Assembly (NCBI GenBank): GCA_947454745.1
Contig: CANGMV010000065.1
Coordinates: 1-6,529 of the forward strand
DNA: 6,529 nucleotides
Direction of reading: 5' to 3'
Source of the DNA: Bacteroidota bacterium
Lineage (GTDB): Bacteria > Bacteroidota > Bacteroidia > Chitinophagales > Chitinophagaceae
The position numbers and the translations under genes were made by a program. Shown here one piece after another: positions 1 to 6,529 of the stretch. Numbering within the stretch: position 1 is the stretch's first letter; the number at the start of each line of letters is the position of its first letter. The notes below the pieces were generated by a model. The model ran no database searches. It was not told the DNA's origin and was given only the letters and a program-made list of their open reading frames with translations.

Positions 1-1
1 C

Positions 2-451
2 TTAAAAATCAATCGAACAGTTTACCCATTCAGGATCAAATCCACTATTGTATTTTCGGTAAAAGTTTAAAGCTGGTTCATTCCAATCCAAGGCTTGCCA
101 GTTCATACCCTTAAAGTTTTTAGCTTTTGCTTCTTCAATAAGTGCATCAAACAAAAGGCTGCCTATTTTATGTCCTCGCATATTTTCTGCGACTACTAAA
201 TCCTCTAAATACATTCTTTGTCCCTTCCAGGTTGAGTAGCGAATATAATACAAAGCCATGCCTTCTACCTTACCATCTACTTCAGCTACTAATGCCCACC
301 ATACTGGTTTATCTCCGAATCCACTTTCTACAAAATGTTCAAAGCTTACCACAACTTGTTCAGGAGCCTTTTCATAAACTGCTAGTTCATGAATTAGTTC
401 CATTATACGAGTGCAATCTTCTGTTTTTGCTTGGCGAATTTTGATGTCCAT
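2..451 (-). CDS. GNAT family N-acetyltransferase, SSAT/thialysine-acetyltransferase-like
   Basis: This is a complete 149-residue protein, predicted cytoplasmic, that should transfer an acetyl group from acetyl-CoA to an amine. Its layout matches the small spermidine/spermine N1-acetyltransferase (SSAT) and thialysine acetyltransferase branch of GNAT. Visible marks are YEKAPEQV (26-33), the SSAT-like YSTWKG (72-77) followed by YLEDLVV (81-87), the acetyl-CoA loop RGHKIGS (92-98), and LDWNEPALNFY (121-131) near the C-terminus. The length is normal for the family. In the loop, Lys95 stands where the usual R/Q-x-x-G-x-G/A pattern has its first glycine. It starts 30 bp after the PLP-enzyme gene and probably shares its transcript. 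The ATG at 449-451 fits the family N-terminus. The stop ends one base from the window edge. The acceptor (polyamine, lysine analogue or other) cannot be fixed from sequence. The GNAT assignment is firm; the SSAT subtype is an inference. Confidence 0.93.
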   Translation of the reverse strand: MDIKIRQAKTEDCTRIMELIHELAVYEKAPEQVVVSFEHFVESGFGDKPVWWALVAEVDGKVEGMALYYIRYSTWKGQRMYLEDLVVAENMRGHKIGSLLFDALIEEAKAKNFKGMNWQALDWNEPALNFYRKYNSGFDPEWVNCSIDF

Positions 452-481
452 GGAAAGTATATTAATGTGTTTCAGTTTTTG

Positions 482-1714
482 TTATGCTTGTGCTTTTGCC
501 AATGCTTGTGCTAAATCGGCTTCTAAGTCTTCGATATTTTCAATACCTACACTCATACGAATCAAACCGTCCGTAATGCCGTATTTTTCTCTTTCTGTTT
601 TAGGAATACTCATATGCGTCATGCTAGCAGGATGCGATACTAAAGTGTCTACCGTGCCCAAGGATACGGCTCTGGTGCATATCTCAACAGCATTAATAAA
701 TTTCTTACCTGCTTCAATGCCGCCTTTTAATTCAAAACTAATTAAAGGTGCATGTTGCTTCATTTGCTTTTTAGCAATTTCATGGTGCGGATGTGTTGCA
801 AGGCCTGTGTAATTTACATGCGCAATGGCTGGATGGTTCACTAAATAATTAGCAACCTTCGCTGCATTGCTACAATGTTTTTCCATTCTTAATTCCAATG
901 TCTTCATGCCTTGAATTAATAAGTAAGCATCAAATGCATTGCTATTGCCTCCTAATAATACATGCCATTTCCAAACCTTAGTATGCATTAATTCTAAATC
1001 TTTTCCTAATAATACTCCATGTAATGCACTGCCATGTCCGTTTAAAAATTTTGTAGCTGAATGAAATACAAAATCAGCGCCTAATGCAAAAGGTTGTTGC
1101 AAATAAGGTGTTGCCACTGTATTGTCCACTGAAACTTTTATGCCATGTGCTTTTGCAATTTTACAAACAGCTGCTATGTCCACACATTGTAAAGTGGGAT
1201 TAGCAGGAGTTTCTAAATGTATAAGTTTGGTAGTTGGATTTGCTTTAATGGTCTCAGTCAACAATGCTTCATTGTGAATGTCAATCAATATGATCTTAAC
1301 ACCTGCTTCTTGTAAAACTTTTTGCATTAACTCTTGTGAGCCTCCATACAATGAATAGTGTGATATTAAAGTATCGCCTGCACTCAGGTTACTAAAAAAT
1401 AAAGTAGTCATTGCAGCTTGTCCACTTGCGTGTAACAATGCTTTCACTTGTAAAGGTTCGCCTTGCTCATTCTTTAGTCCATGCGCTTCCAATGCTTCGA
1501 TTGTTTTTTCGGCAGCAGTAAAAGTGGGGTTGCCCCAGCGCGAATACAATCTTGTTTTATCATCTCCTTTAAATCGATCCATGCCTTCTTCGGCCGAACC
1601 AAATGTAAATGTAGAAGTTGCATAAATAGGAGTGGTATGGGAATAGTTGTCGTTCTCATGACTAGCAGTATGTAATGTTACTGTACTTATGCCTTTAAAT
1701 GTTTTCTTTCCCAT
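482..1714 (-). CDS. Cys/Met metabolism PLP-dependent enzyme (methionine/cystathionine gamma-lyase or O-acetylhomoserine sulfhydrylase type)
   Basis: This complete 410-residue enzyme belongs to the gamma-family of fold-type I PLP enzymes, which act on cystathionine, methionine or O-acyl-homoserine in the cytoplasm. Seen in order: YSRWGNPT (57-64; Tyr and Arg bind cofactor phosphate), SGQAAM (97-102), LYGGS with Tyr123 that stacks on PLP (122-126), ETPANPT (168-174), Asp197 in VDNT binding the pyridine nitrogen, the Schiff-base Lys222 in SATKF, SLGTVDTLVSHPASMTH (351-367) and the carboxylate-binding Arg386. The C-terminal third resembles methionine gamma-lyase most, by memory of the Pseudomonas enzyme. 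However, the lyase-specific cysteine after Tyr-Gly is Gly125 here, and SGQAA is more like O-acetylhomoserine sulfhydrylases. An extra stretch around 79-92 accounts for the slightly greater length. It lies 37 bp after fabH and 30 bp before the GNAT gene. Family certain, substrate open. Confidence 0.93.
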   Translation of the reverse strand: MGKKTFKGISTVTLHTASHENDNYSHTTPIYATSTFTFGSAEEGMDRFKGDDKTRLYSRWGNPTFTAAEKTIEALEAHGLKNEQGEPLQVKALLHASGQAAMTTLFFSNLSAGDTLISHYSLYGGSQELMQKVLQEAGVKIILIDIHNEALLTETIKANPTTKLIHLETPANPTLQCVDIAAVCKIAKAHGIKVSVDNTVATPYLQQPFALGADFVFHSATKFLNGHGSALHGVLLGKDLELMHTKVWKWHVLLGGNSNAFDAYLLIQGMKTLELRMEKHCSNAAKVANYLVNHPAIAHVNYTGLATHPHHEIAKKQMKQHAPLISFELKGGIEAGKKFINAVEICTRAVSLGTVDTLVSHPASMTHMSIPKTEREKYGITDGLIRMSVGIENIEDLEADLAQALAKAQA

Positions 1715-1751
1715 AACTTCTATTTATTTATATGTAATGTAGTTTATTATT

Positions 1752-2744
1752 TTAGTATGCCCACTTCACCCAAGCAGCACCCCATGTGAATCCACCACCG
1801 AATGCAGCTAATATTAAATTATCGCCTTTCTTAAGTTGTGACTCCCATTCCCATAAACAAAGTGGGATTGTTGCGGCAGTAGTGTTGCCATATTTTTGAA
1901 TATTGATCATTACTTTTTCCTTTGGAATGCCTGCGCGGTTTGCAGTAGCGTCAATAATTCTTAGGTTCGCTTGGTGTGGCACTAACCAAGTAATATCGTC
2001 ACCGGTTAAATGATGCTTTTCCAATAAATCGGCTGTGACATCGGCCATTCCTTTTACTGCAAATTTAAATACAGGCTGACCGTCCTGGAATGCATAATGT
2101 TCTTTTGCCATAACGGTTTCGACAGTTGCTGGTTTTAAACTTCCACCTGCTTTAATATGTAAGTAATCACGACCACTTCCATCGCTTTTTAATATGGCGT
2201 CCTGGAATCCATTTTCATCCACACTTGGTTCTAATAAAACGGCACCAGCTCCATCACCAAAAATGATACAGGTAGCACGATCGGTATAGTCAATAATTGA
2301 ACTCATCTTATCTACACCAACAACAATTACTTTTTTATAACGACCTCCTTCAATAAAACTTGCTCCAGTATTTAGGGCGAATAAAAATCCACTACATGCT
2401 GCGCCGAGGTCAAAGCCAAATGCATTTTTGGCACCTAACTTATCTCCGATTATATTGGCAGTGGCAGGGAATATCATATCCGGTGTTACAGTTGCACAAA
2501 TAATGCAATCAATCTCCATTGGATCCAAGTTCTTTTTACGTAATATTTCCTCAATGGCTTTAACTGCCATGTCTGAGCTGGCTTTTCCTGGTTCTCTTAA
2601 AATGCGTCTTTCGGAAATTCCAGTTCTGGTACGGATCCATTCATCGTTGGTATCCACCATTTTTTCAAGGTCAAAATTGGTCAATTTGGTCTCTGGAACA
2701 TACCCTCCAACCGAGGTAATTGCAGCTTTTACTGTTTGTGGCAT
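1752..2744 (-). CDS. fabH: Beta-ketoacyl-ACP synthase III (FabH)
   Basis: FabH condenses an acyl-CoA primer with malonyl-ACP to start type II fatty acid synthesis in the cytosol. The 330-residue protein is full length. It carries the complete Cys-His-Asn triad: Cys117 in AACSGF (115-120), His257 in PHQAN (256-260) and Asn287 in YGNTTAAT (285-292). The N-terminal [15 protein letters not shown] (33-47) and the C-terminal GGGFTWG (316-322) are also typical. The intact PHQAN points to true FabH rather than a distant thiolase-fold synthase. Primer choice (acetyl or branched acyl-CoA) cannot be read directly; many Bacteroidota make iso-branched fatty acids. It is the first gene of the minus-strand set and is divergent from ruvA across 100 bp. 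No plsX or acpP is seen next to it in this window. The ATG at 2742-2744 follows an A-rich leader with no clear Shine-Dalgarno, as is usual in this phylum. Confidence 0.96.
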   Translation of the reverse strand: MPQTVKAAITSVGGYVPETKLTNFDLEKMVDTNDEWIRTRTGISERRILREPGKASSDMAVKAIEEILRKKNLDPMEIDCIICATVTPDMIFPATANIIGDKLGAKNAFGFDLGAACSGFLFALNTGASFIEGGRYKKVIVVGVDKMSSIIDYTDRATCIIFGDGAGAVLLEPSVDENGFQDAILKSDGSGRDYLHIKAGGSLKPATVETVMAKEHYAFQDGQPVFKFAVKGMADVTADLLEKHHLTGDDITWLVPHQANLRIIDATANRAGIPKEKVMINIQKYGNTTAATIPLCLWEWESQLKKGDNLILAAFGGGFTWGAAWVKWAY

Positions 2745-2759
2745 AGCTTGTTTATTAAT

Positions 2760-2802
2760 TTGGCTTACAAATATCCAATTTTTTGGCTAAGAATAGCGCC
2801 AA
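2760..2802. repeat. Two similar imperfect palindromes, TTGGCT-n-CCAA, possible tandem operator
   Basis: Copy 1 spans 2760-2778 and copy 2 spans 2783-2802. Both begin TTGGCT, contain an A-rich core with AATA, and end CCAA; their starts are 23 bp apart, about two helical turns. Copy 2 lies in a longer inverted repeat with perfect 7-bp arms, TTTTGGC (2781-2787) and GCCAAAA (2798-2804), around a 10-base loop. Copy 1 overlaps the candidate fabH -7 box, so a bound protein could block that promoter. The bases are seen directly; regulator binding is inference. A chance origin in AT-rich DNA is possible. No U-tract follows the arms in the way expected of a terminator. Confidence 0.35.
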
Positions 2803-2828
2803 AAGGCCATTTTTCATGTCTTATACGT

Positions 2829-2836
2829 TAATTTTG
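2829..2836 (+). promoter_or_regulatory. Candidate -7 box (TAATTTTG) for ruvA
   Basis: TAATTTTG fits the Bacteroidota TAnnTTTG consensus exactly. It lies eight bases before the ruvA ATG, so transcription from it would give an almost leaderless mRNA. No TTG is seen at the expected -33 distance. It may be a chance match. Confidence 0.2.
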
Positions 2837-2844
2837 ATGTTAAT

Positions 2845-3438
2845 ATGATCGCATTTTTAAGAGGCAATTTTGTGCAAGTAACCCCGGCCAAACTGATAGT
2901 GGACGTGGGAGGAGTTGGCTATGAAGTAAATATTAGCTTACATACCTATGAAGCCATTTCTAAAAAAGAAAATGGGCAATTACATACCTATTTACATATT
3001 ACTGAAAATTCGCAAGTGCTATTCGGTTTTCATGAATTGCAGGAGAAGGAATTATTCTTGCATTTAATTAGCGTTTCAGGGGTAGGAGCCTCTACTGCTA
3101 GAATGATGTTATCGGGTATGCAACCCGACGAAATTATTAGAGCGATTGTGCAAGGTGATGCAAGACAATTGGAAGCTATTAAAGGTATTGGTAAAAAATC
3201 GGCTGAGCGATTGGTACTTGAATTAAAGGATAAGCTCTCAAAAATAAGTATGAACAACAATCCACTGGGTGGTTTTGCTGTTGCACAAGTAAACCCTCAT
3301 CAGGATGCGATTCAAGCATTGATTGCATTGGGCATACAAAAAGCAGTTGCTGAAAAAGCGGTAGATAAAACCATTAAATTGGAAGGTGCCGACTTGAGTT
3401 TAGAAACATTAATTAAAGCAGCGCTTAAGAATTGTTAA
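2845..3438 (+). CDS. ruvA: Holliday junction branch migration protein RuvA
   Basis: RuvA forms a tetramer that binds four-way DNA junctions and loads the RuvB motor, for recombination and repair. The 197-residue length is normal. Domain I (about 1-63) is the OB fold and starts MIAFLRG, as in the family. Domain II (about 64-132) has two helix-hairpin-helix motifs, around SVSGVGA (76-82) and KGIGKKSAERL (113-123), which grip the DNA backbone. A flexible linker (about 133-152) leads to the RuvB-binding domain III (about 153-195), which has the expected ALIALGI start. At the acidic pin, E. coli has Glu55-Asp56; here the matching residues appear to be Glu54-Asn55, so one charge is lost. The ATG at 2845 is the only start that fits the family N-terminus. 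sprA follows after 17 bp and is probably co-transcribed. ruvB and ruvC are not in the window. Confidence 0.97.
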   Translation: MIAFLRGNFVQVTPAKLIVDVGGVGYEVNISLHTYEAISKKENGQLHTYLHITENSQVLFGFHELQEKELFLHLISVSGVGASTARMMLSGMQPDEIIRAIVQGDARQLEAIKGIGKKSAERLVLELKDKLSKISMNNNPLGGFAVAQVNPHQDAIQALIALGIQKAVAEKAVDKTIKLEGADLSLETLIKAALKNC

Positions 3439-3455
3439 TTACCAATCCTATTCCT

Positions 3456-6400
3456 TTGAAATTAGTTAAAGCCATTTTATTCAGCAGTTTGTTTCTCCTT
3501 CACATGGGACAAATAAGCGCGCAGGTAAAAATAGCGGACACTGTAAAAAATAAAAGTAAGGATACGGTTCACTATGCCATTAAAGATCGTCGTGGTGATT
3601 TTTTATCACAGCCCAGTAATAATCCGTTTGATTTAAGAGATACCAGTTTTATAAAAAGAAACGTCGAGTATGATCCTTTAACGAAACAATATTTTATTAG
3701 AGAATTTGTAAATGGCAAACTAGTAAAGTTGCCTGCTACTTTAAGCTTTGATGAGTTTTGGAAATTAAAATCAGATAAAGACGAAAAATCTTATTTCTCT
3801 CAGCGTGCAAATTCCTTAGGGGTGTTGAATCGTAAAATGGCACGCCCAAAAGCAAAAGTGTACAATAGTTATTTTGACAGATTGTTTGGTAAGACAGGCT
3901 CGGATTTGAAATTGGATTTTAAACCTGTTGGAGAAATAAATATCAAAGCAGGGTATCAGGGGCAAACGGTTATGAATCCAACCTTGCCGGAACGTGCAAG
4001 AAAAAATGGCGGATTCGATTTTGACGCGAGTACCAATTTTAGTATGAATGCCAGTATTGGCGATAAGTTAAAATTCCCCGTAAATTTTAATACCTTATCT
4101 AATTTAGGTTTTGACAATCAGATCAAATTAAATTACAAAGGGAAGAAAGATGAGATTATAAAAAGTATCGAAGTGGGAAATATTAATTATGCTTCAAGAA
4201 GTACTTTGATTCCAAGTACACAGAATTTATTTGGTATTAAAACTCAACTACAATTCGGAAGATTATTTATTACAGCAGCGATTGCGAATCAAAAGTCGCA
4301 GCGACAATCTATGAATTTGCAAGGTGGTGCTACTACACAAAAATTTCAGAAACGTTTAAGCGACTACGAAGAAAACAGACACTTTTTATTAGCGCAATAT
4401 TTTAGAAATAATTATAATAAGGCAATGGCTTCTTTGCCCTTGGTAAATTCACAGGCGCAAATTAAAAGAATCGAAGTATGGGTTACCAATCGTAATGGGC
4501 AAACAACCAACGCGCGCGATGTGGTTGGATTAGCCGATATAGGGGAGCCTCAGCCACATAATAATAGATGGCAGGGTTCTGCAAATCCTTATCCCGACAA
4601 TAGTGCCAATAGTTTATATAGTACTTTAAACAATAATCCTAGTTCAAGAAACCCTTCAGGAATTGCATCTATTTTATCATCCGAAGGCATGCGTTCCTCC
4701 GAGGACTATGAGCGCACGTTTGCAAGAAAGTTAACAGAGAACGAATATTTTTTCAATCCACAAGTTGGCTTTTTGTCTTTAAACATTCCATTGCAAGCCG
4801 ACGAAGTGTTGGGCGTGGCTTTTCAATATACTTACAATGGTAAAGTTTTTCAGGTGGGAGAGTTCTCCGATAATATTGCTTTGAATCCAAGTAATGGTGT
4901 GCAACAAATCATGTTCTTGAAATTATTAAAAGCAACTACACAAAGAACCGATTTGCCGATATGGGATTTAATGATGAAGAACGTTTATTCTTTGGATTTA
5001 TTTGGATCTATTCAGCAACAAGATTTTCAGTTGAACGTTTTATATGATGCGCCGAGTGCTGGGTTAAAAAGATATTTACCAGTTACTAATGCTGCAGTAG
5101 ATGGACAGTCACTCATTAAAATATTGCAGTTGGATCGTTTAAACAATCATAACGATCCTCAACCCGATGGTATGTTTGACTATGTGGAAGGCTATACAGT
5201 ACTTTCAAAAATGGGTAGGATTGTGTTTCCATTGTTAGAGCCATTTGGTGCAGATTTAAAAAACATCGCATTCAAAGGATTAGATAGCACCGTTGCAAAT
5301 AAATATACTTTCCCGCAATTGTATCGAAATATTAAGTCGGAGGCACAAACATTTACCAACTTGGATCGTTTTGTTATGGAAGGTCAGGTGAAAGGAAGTA
5401 GCGGTGGTGCTGAAATTAGTTTAAATGCTTTTAACGTGCCACCTGGTTCGGTGAGTGTTCGAGCTGGTGGACAAATTTTGAAAGAAGGCGTGGACTATAT
5501 TGTGGATTATGGCTCAGGAACGGTGCGTATTATTAATCCAGGAATTTTGAGTTCTAATATTCCAGTGAATGTATCCTTTGAAAATAATTTAGGATTCGGT
5601 TTTCAAGAAAGAGGATTTAGAGCTTTGCGTTTGGATTATATGGCTAGTAAGAATTTTAATCTTGGTTTTTCTACTCAACGATTAAGTGAGCGCCCTTTCT
5701 TTACAAAAACAAATTTTGGTTCAGATCCTATTAAAAATGCGATGTATGGATTTGATTTTAATTATAAAGCCGAAGTGCCAAGTGTTACAAGGGCTTTAAA
5801 TAAATTACCATTTTACAAAACAAAAGCTAAATCTTATTTAACCGCATATGGGGAAGCTGCTTATTTACAACCAGGGCATGCGCAACAAATTGGTAAAGGG
5901 GGTAGCGGCGTTGTTTATTTAGATGACTTCGAAGCAACACGTACCGATATTGATTTGCGTTTTCCATTTACGGCATGGGCTTTAGCTTCTACACCTATGG
6001 ATCGTTTTAAGGAAGGAAATTTGTCCGATAATTTAGACTACAATAAAAATAGAGCAAGACTTTCCTGGTATACCATTGAGCCTACCTTGCAAGATCGCAA
6101 TAGTCCTAATAATCCATTAAGTGCCAATGCTTCATTGTTAAGTGATCCAAGGGTAAGACAGGTATTTACGAATGAGTTGTTTCCTAACAAAACAACAAAT
6201 ATTACCGATGTGCAATTGCCAACATTCGACTTAACCTATTATCCAAAGGATCGAGGACCGTATAACTATAATTACAAGGACTTAGATGGCACAGGTAAGT
6301 TTAAAAATCCTACCGATAAATGGGGTGGTATTATGCGCGCTTTGGATCAAACCGATTTTGAAACAAGTATTATTGAGTATGTTGAATTTTGGGTACAAGA

Positions 6401-6529
6401 TCCATTTATAAAATCACCTGCTAGCAAAGGTAAATTGGTTTTAAACTTAGGTAATGTAAGTGAAGATATATTAAGAGATGGACGTCGTTTTTATGAAAAT
6501 GGAATGCCAACGCCTACCATTCCTGCACA
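3456..6529 (+). CDS. sprA: Type IX secretion system outer-membrane translocon SprA (Sov), N-terminal ~1024 residues, cut by window end
   Basis: SprA is the giant beta-barrel through which type IX cargo (gliding adhesins, secreted enzymes) crosses the outer membrane; Sov is its Porphyromonas counterpart. The frame stays open to the right edge. Full proteins are roughly 2300-2500 residues, so under half is present. Residues 1-22 form a signal peptide: Lys2 and Lys5, a hydrophobic core AILFSSLFLL, and likely cleavage at ISA|Q. Conserved family stretches include GFDNQIKLNYKGK (218-230), RIEVWVTNRNG (338-348), EGQVKGSSGG (642-651), YLDDFE (821-826), YYPKDRGPYNYN (928-939), WGGIMR (956-961) and EYVEFWVQDPF (974-984). 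The start is taken as TTG at 3456 because the next ATG (3504, residue 17) would cut off most of the signal peptide. An in-frame TTG at 3432, inside the ruvA end, would add eight residues. A stop at 3426 closes the frame upstream. It lies 17 bp after ruvA. Confidence 0.96.
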   Translation, partial: MKLVKAILFSSLFLLHMGQISAQVKIADTVKNKSKDTVHYAIKDRRGDFLSQPSNNPFDLRDTSFIKRNVEYDPLTKQYFIREFVNGKLVKLPATLSFDEFWKLKSDKDEKSYFSQRANSLGVLNRKMARPKAKVYNSYFDRLFGKTGSDLKLDFKPVGEINIKAGYQGQTVMNPTLPERARKNGGFDFDASTNFSMNASIGDKLKFPVNFNTLSNLGFDNQIKLNYKGKKDEIIKSIEVGNINYASRSTLIPSTQNLFGIKTQLQFGRLFITAAIANQKSQRQSMNLQGGATTQKFQKRLSDYEENRHFLLAQYFRNNYNKAMASLPLVNSQAQIKRIEVWVTNRNGQTTNARDVVGLADIGEPQPHNNRWQGSANPYPDNSANSLYSTLNNNPSSRNPSGIASILSSEGMRSSEDYERTFARKLTENEYFFNPQVGFLSLNIPLQADEVLGVAFQYTYNGKVFQVGEFSDNIALNPSNGVQQIMFLKLLKATTQRTDLPIWDLMMKNVYSLDLFGSIQQQDFQLNVLYDAPSAGLKRYLPVTNAAVDGQSLIKILQLDRLNNHNDPQPDGMFDYVEGYTVLSKMGRIVFPLLEPFGADLKNIAFKGLDSTVANKYTFPQLYRNIKSEAQTFTNLDRFVMEGQVKGSSGGAEISLNAFNVPPGSVSVRAGGQILKEGVDYIVDYGSGTVRIINPGILSSNIPVNVSFENNLGFGFQERGFRALRLDYMASKNFNLGFSTQRLSERPFFTKTNFGSDPIKNAMYGFDFNYKAEVPSVTRALNKLPFYKTKAKSYLTAYGEAAYLQPGHAQQIGKGGSGVVYLDDFEATRTDIDLRFPFTAWALASTPMDRFKEGNLSDNLDYNKNRARLSWYTIEPTLQDRNSPNNPLSANASLLSDPRVRQVFTNELFPNKTTNITDVQLPTFDLTYYPKDRGPYNYNYKDLDGTGKFKNPTDKWGGIMRALDQTDFETSIIEYVEFWVQDPFIKSPASKGKLVLNLGNVSEDILRDGRRFYENGMPTPTIPA

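Larger units (their letters stand above)
2745..2844. promoter_or_regulatory. Divergent intergenic region between fabH and ruvA, expected to hold both promoters
   Basis: This is the only space from which both the fabH set (minus) and ruvA-sprA (plus) could be transcribed. The known Bacteroidota promoter is a TTG box near -33 and TAnnTTTG near -7. For fabH, GATATTTG on the minus strand (2775 down to 2768) matches seven of eight positions. A minus-strand TTTTGG lies at 2804-2799, but the 24-nt spacing is longer than the usual ~19-21. For ruvA, TAATTTTG at 2829-2836 is an exact -7 match but sits only eight bases before the ATG and has no good -33 partner. Promoter presence is inferred from gene orientation; exact boxes are weak. 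Confidence 0.45.

Noticed and set aside
142..812. Plus-strand open frames of 100 and 133 codons (142-444 and 411-812)
   Set aside because: They lie antisense to the GNAT and PLP-enzyme genes, which have clear family motifs; the translations are low-complexity and match nothing I know.
1474..1675. Short open frames on both strands, about 61-64 codons
   Set aside because: Both lie within the N-terminal part of the PLP-enzyme gene and are out-of-frame shadows.
1715..1751. AT-rich gap considered as a separate promoter for the PLP enzyme
   Set aside because: No TAnnTTTG box is present and the gap is only 37 bp, so read-through from fabH is simpler.
2428..2790. Plus-strand 120-codon open frame running into the intergenic region
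   Set aside because: It is antisense to fabH for most of its length and shows no family motif; a hydrophobic stretch arises from the complement of the fabH codons.
2781..2804. Hairpin considered as a transcription terminator
   Set aside because: It lies between divergent starts, where no transcript should end, and no U-tract follows directly on either strand.
2938..2991. 12-bp direct repeat TTACATACCTAT (2938-2949 and 2980-2991)
   Set aside because: Both copies are in frame within ruvA and encode Leu-His-Thr-Tyr in the OB fold; a coincidence of coding sequence is the simplest explanation.
3030..3260. Minus-strand 76-codon open frame
   Set aside because: It is antisense to the helix-hairpin-helix region of ruvA and has no recognisable features.

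Overview
The window looks like a core chromosomal segment of a Bacteroidota bacterium, probably of the Chitinophagales or a relative; that finer placement is a guess from protein flavour. The main reason is the right half, which encodes the N-terminal ~1024 residues of SprA (Sov), the giant outer-membrane translocon of the type IX secretion system, a system confined to the Bacteroidetes/Chlorobi group. AT-rich DNA, A-rich leaders without clear Shine-Dalgarno sequences and one TAnnTTTG-like box agree with this.

Layout: the left side (2-2744) holds three minus-strand genes, read in the order fabH (beta-ketoacyl-ACP synthase III), a Cys/Met-metabolism PLP enzyme (gamma-lyase or sulfhydrylase type), and a GNAT acetyltransferase. 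Gaps of 37 and 30 bp suggest one transcript. A 100-bp divergent intergenic region (2745-2844) separates them from the plus-strand genes ruvA (Holliday-junction branch migration) and sprA. The two plus-strand genes are 17 bp apart. sprA runs off the right edge.

How they work together: the plus-strand pair joins a DNA-repair gene to a secretion gene, most likely by shared transcription rather than shared function. The minus-strand set joins fatty-acid initiation to sulfur amino acid metabolism and an acetyltransferase. A metabolic link through 2-oxobutyrate-derived acyl-CoA primers is possible but speculative. The divergent region contains two similar TTGGCT...CCAA imperfect palindromes that could be operators.

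I see no mobile element, CRISPR array, tRNA/rRNA, prophage or clear terminator. No gene looks broken or recently transferred. There is no strong sign of a wholly new system. The points worth a second look are the TTG start of sprA, the paired palindromes, the mixed family signature of the PLP enzyme, and altered key residues in RuvA and the GNAT protein.
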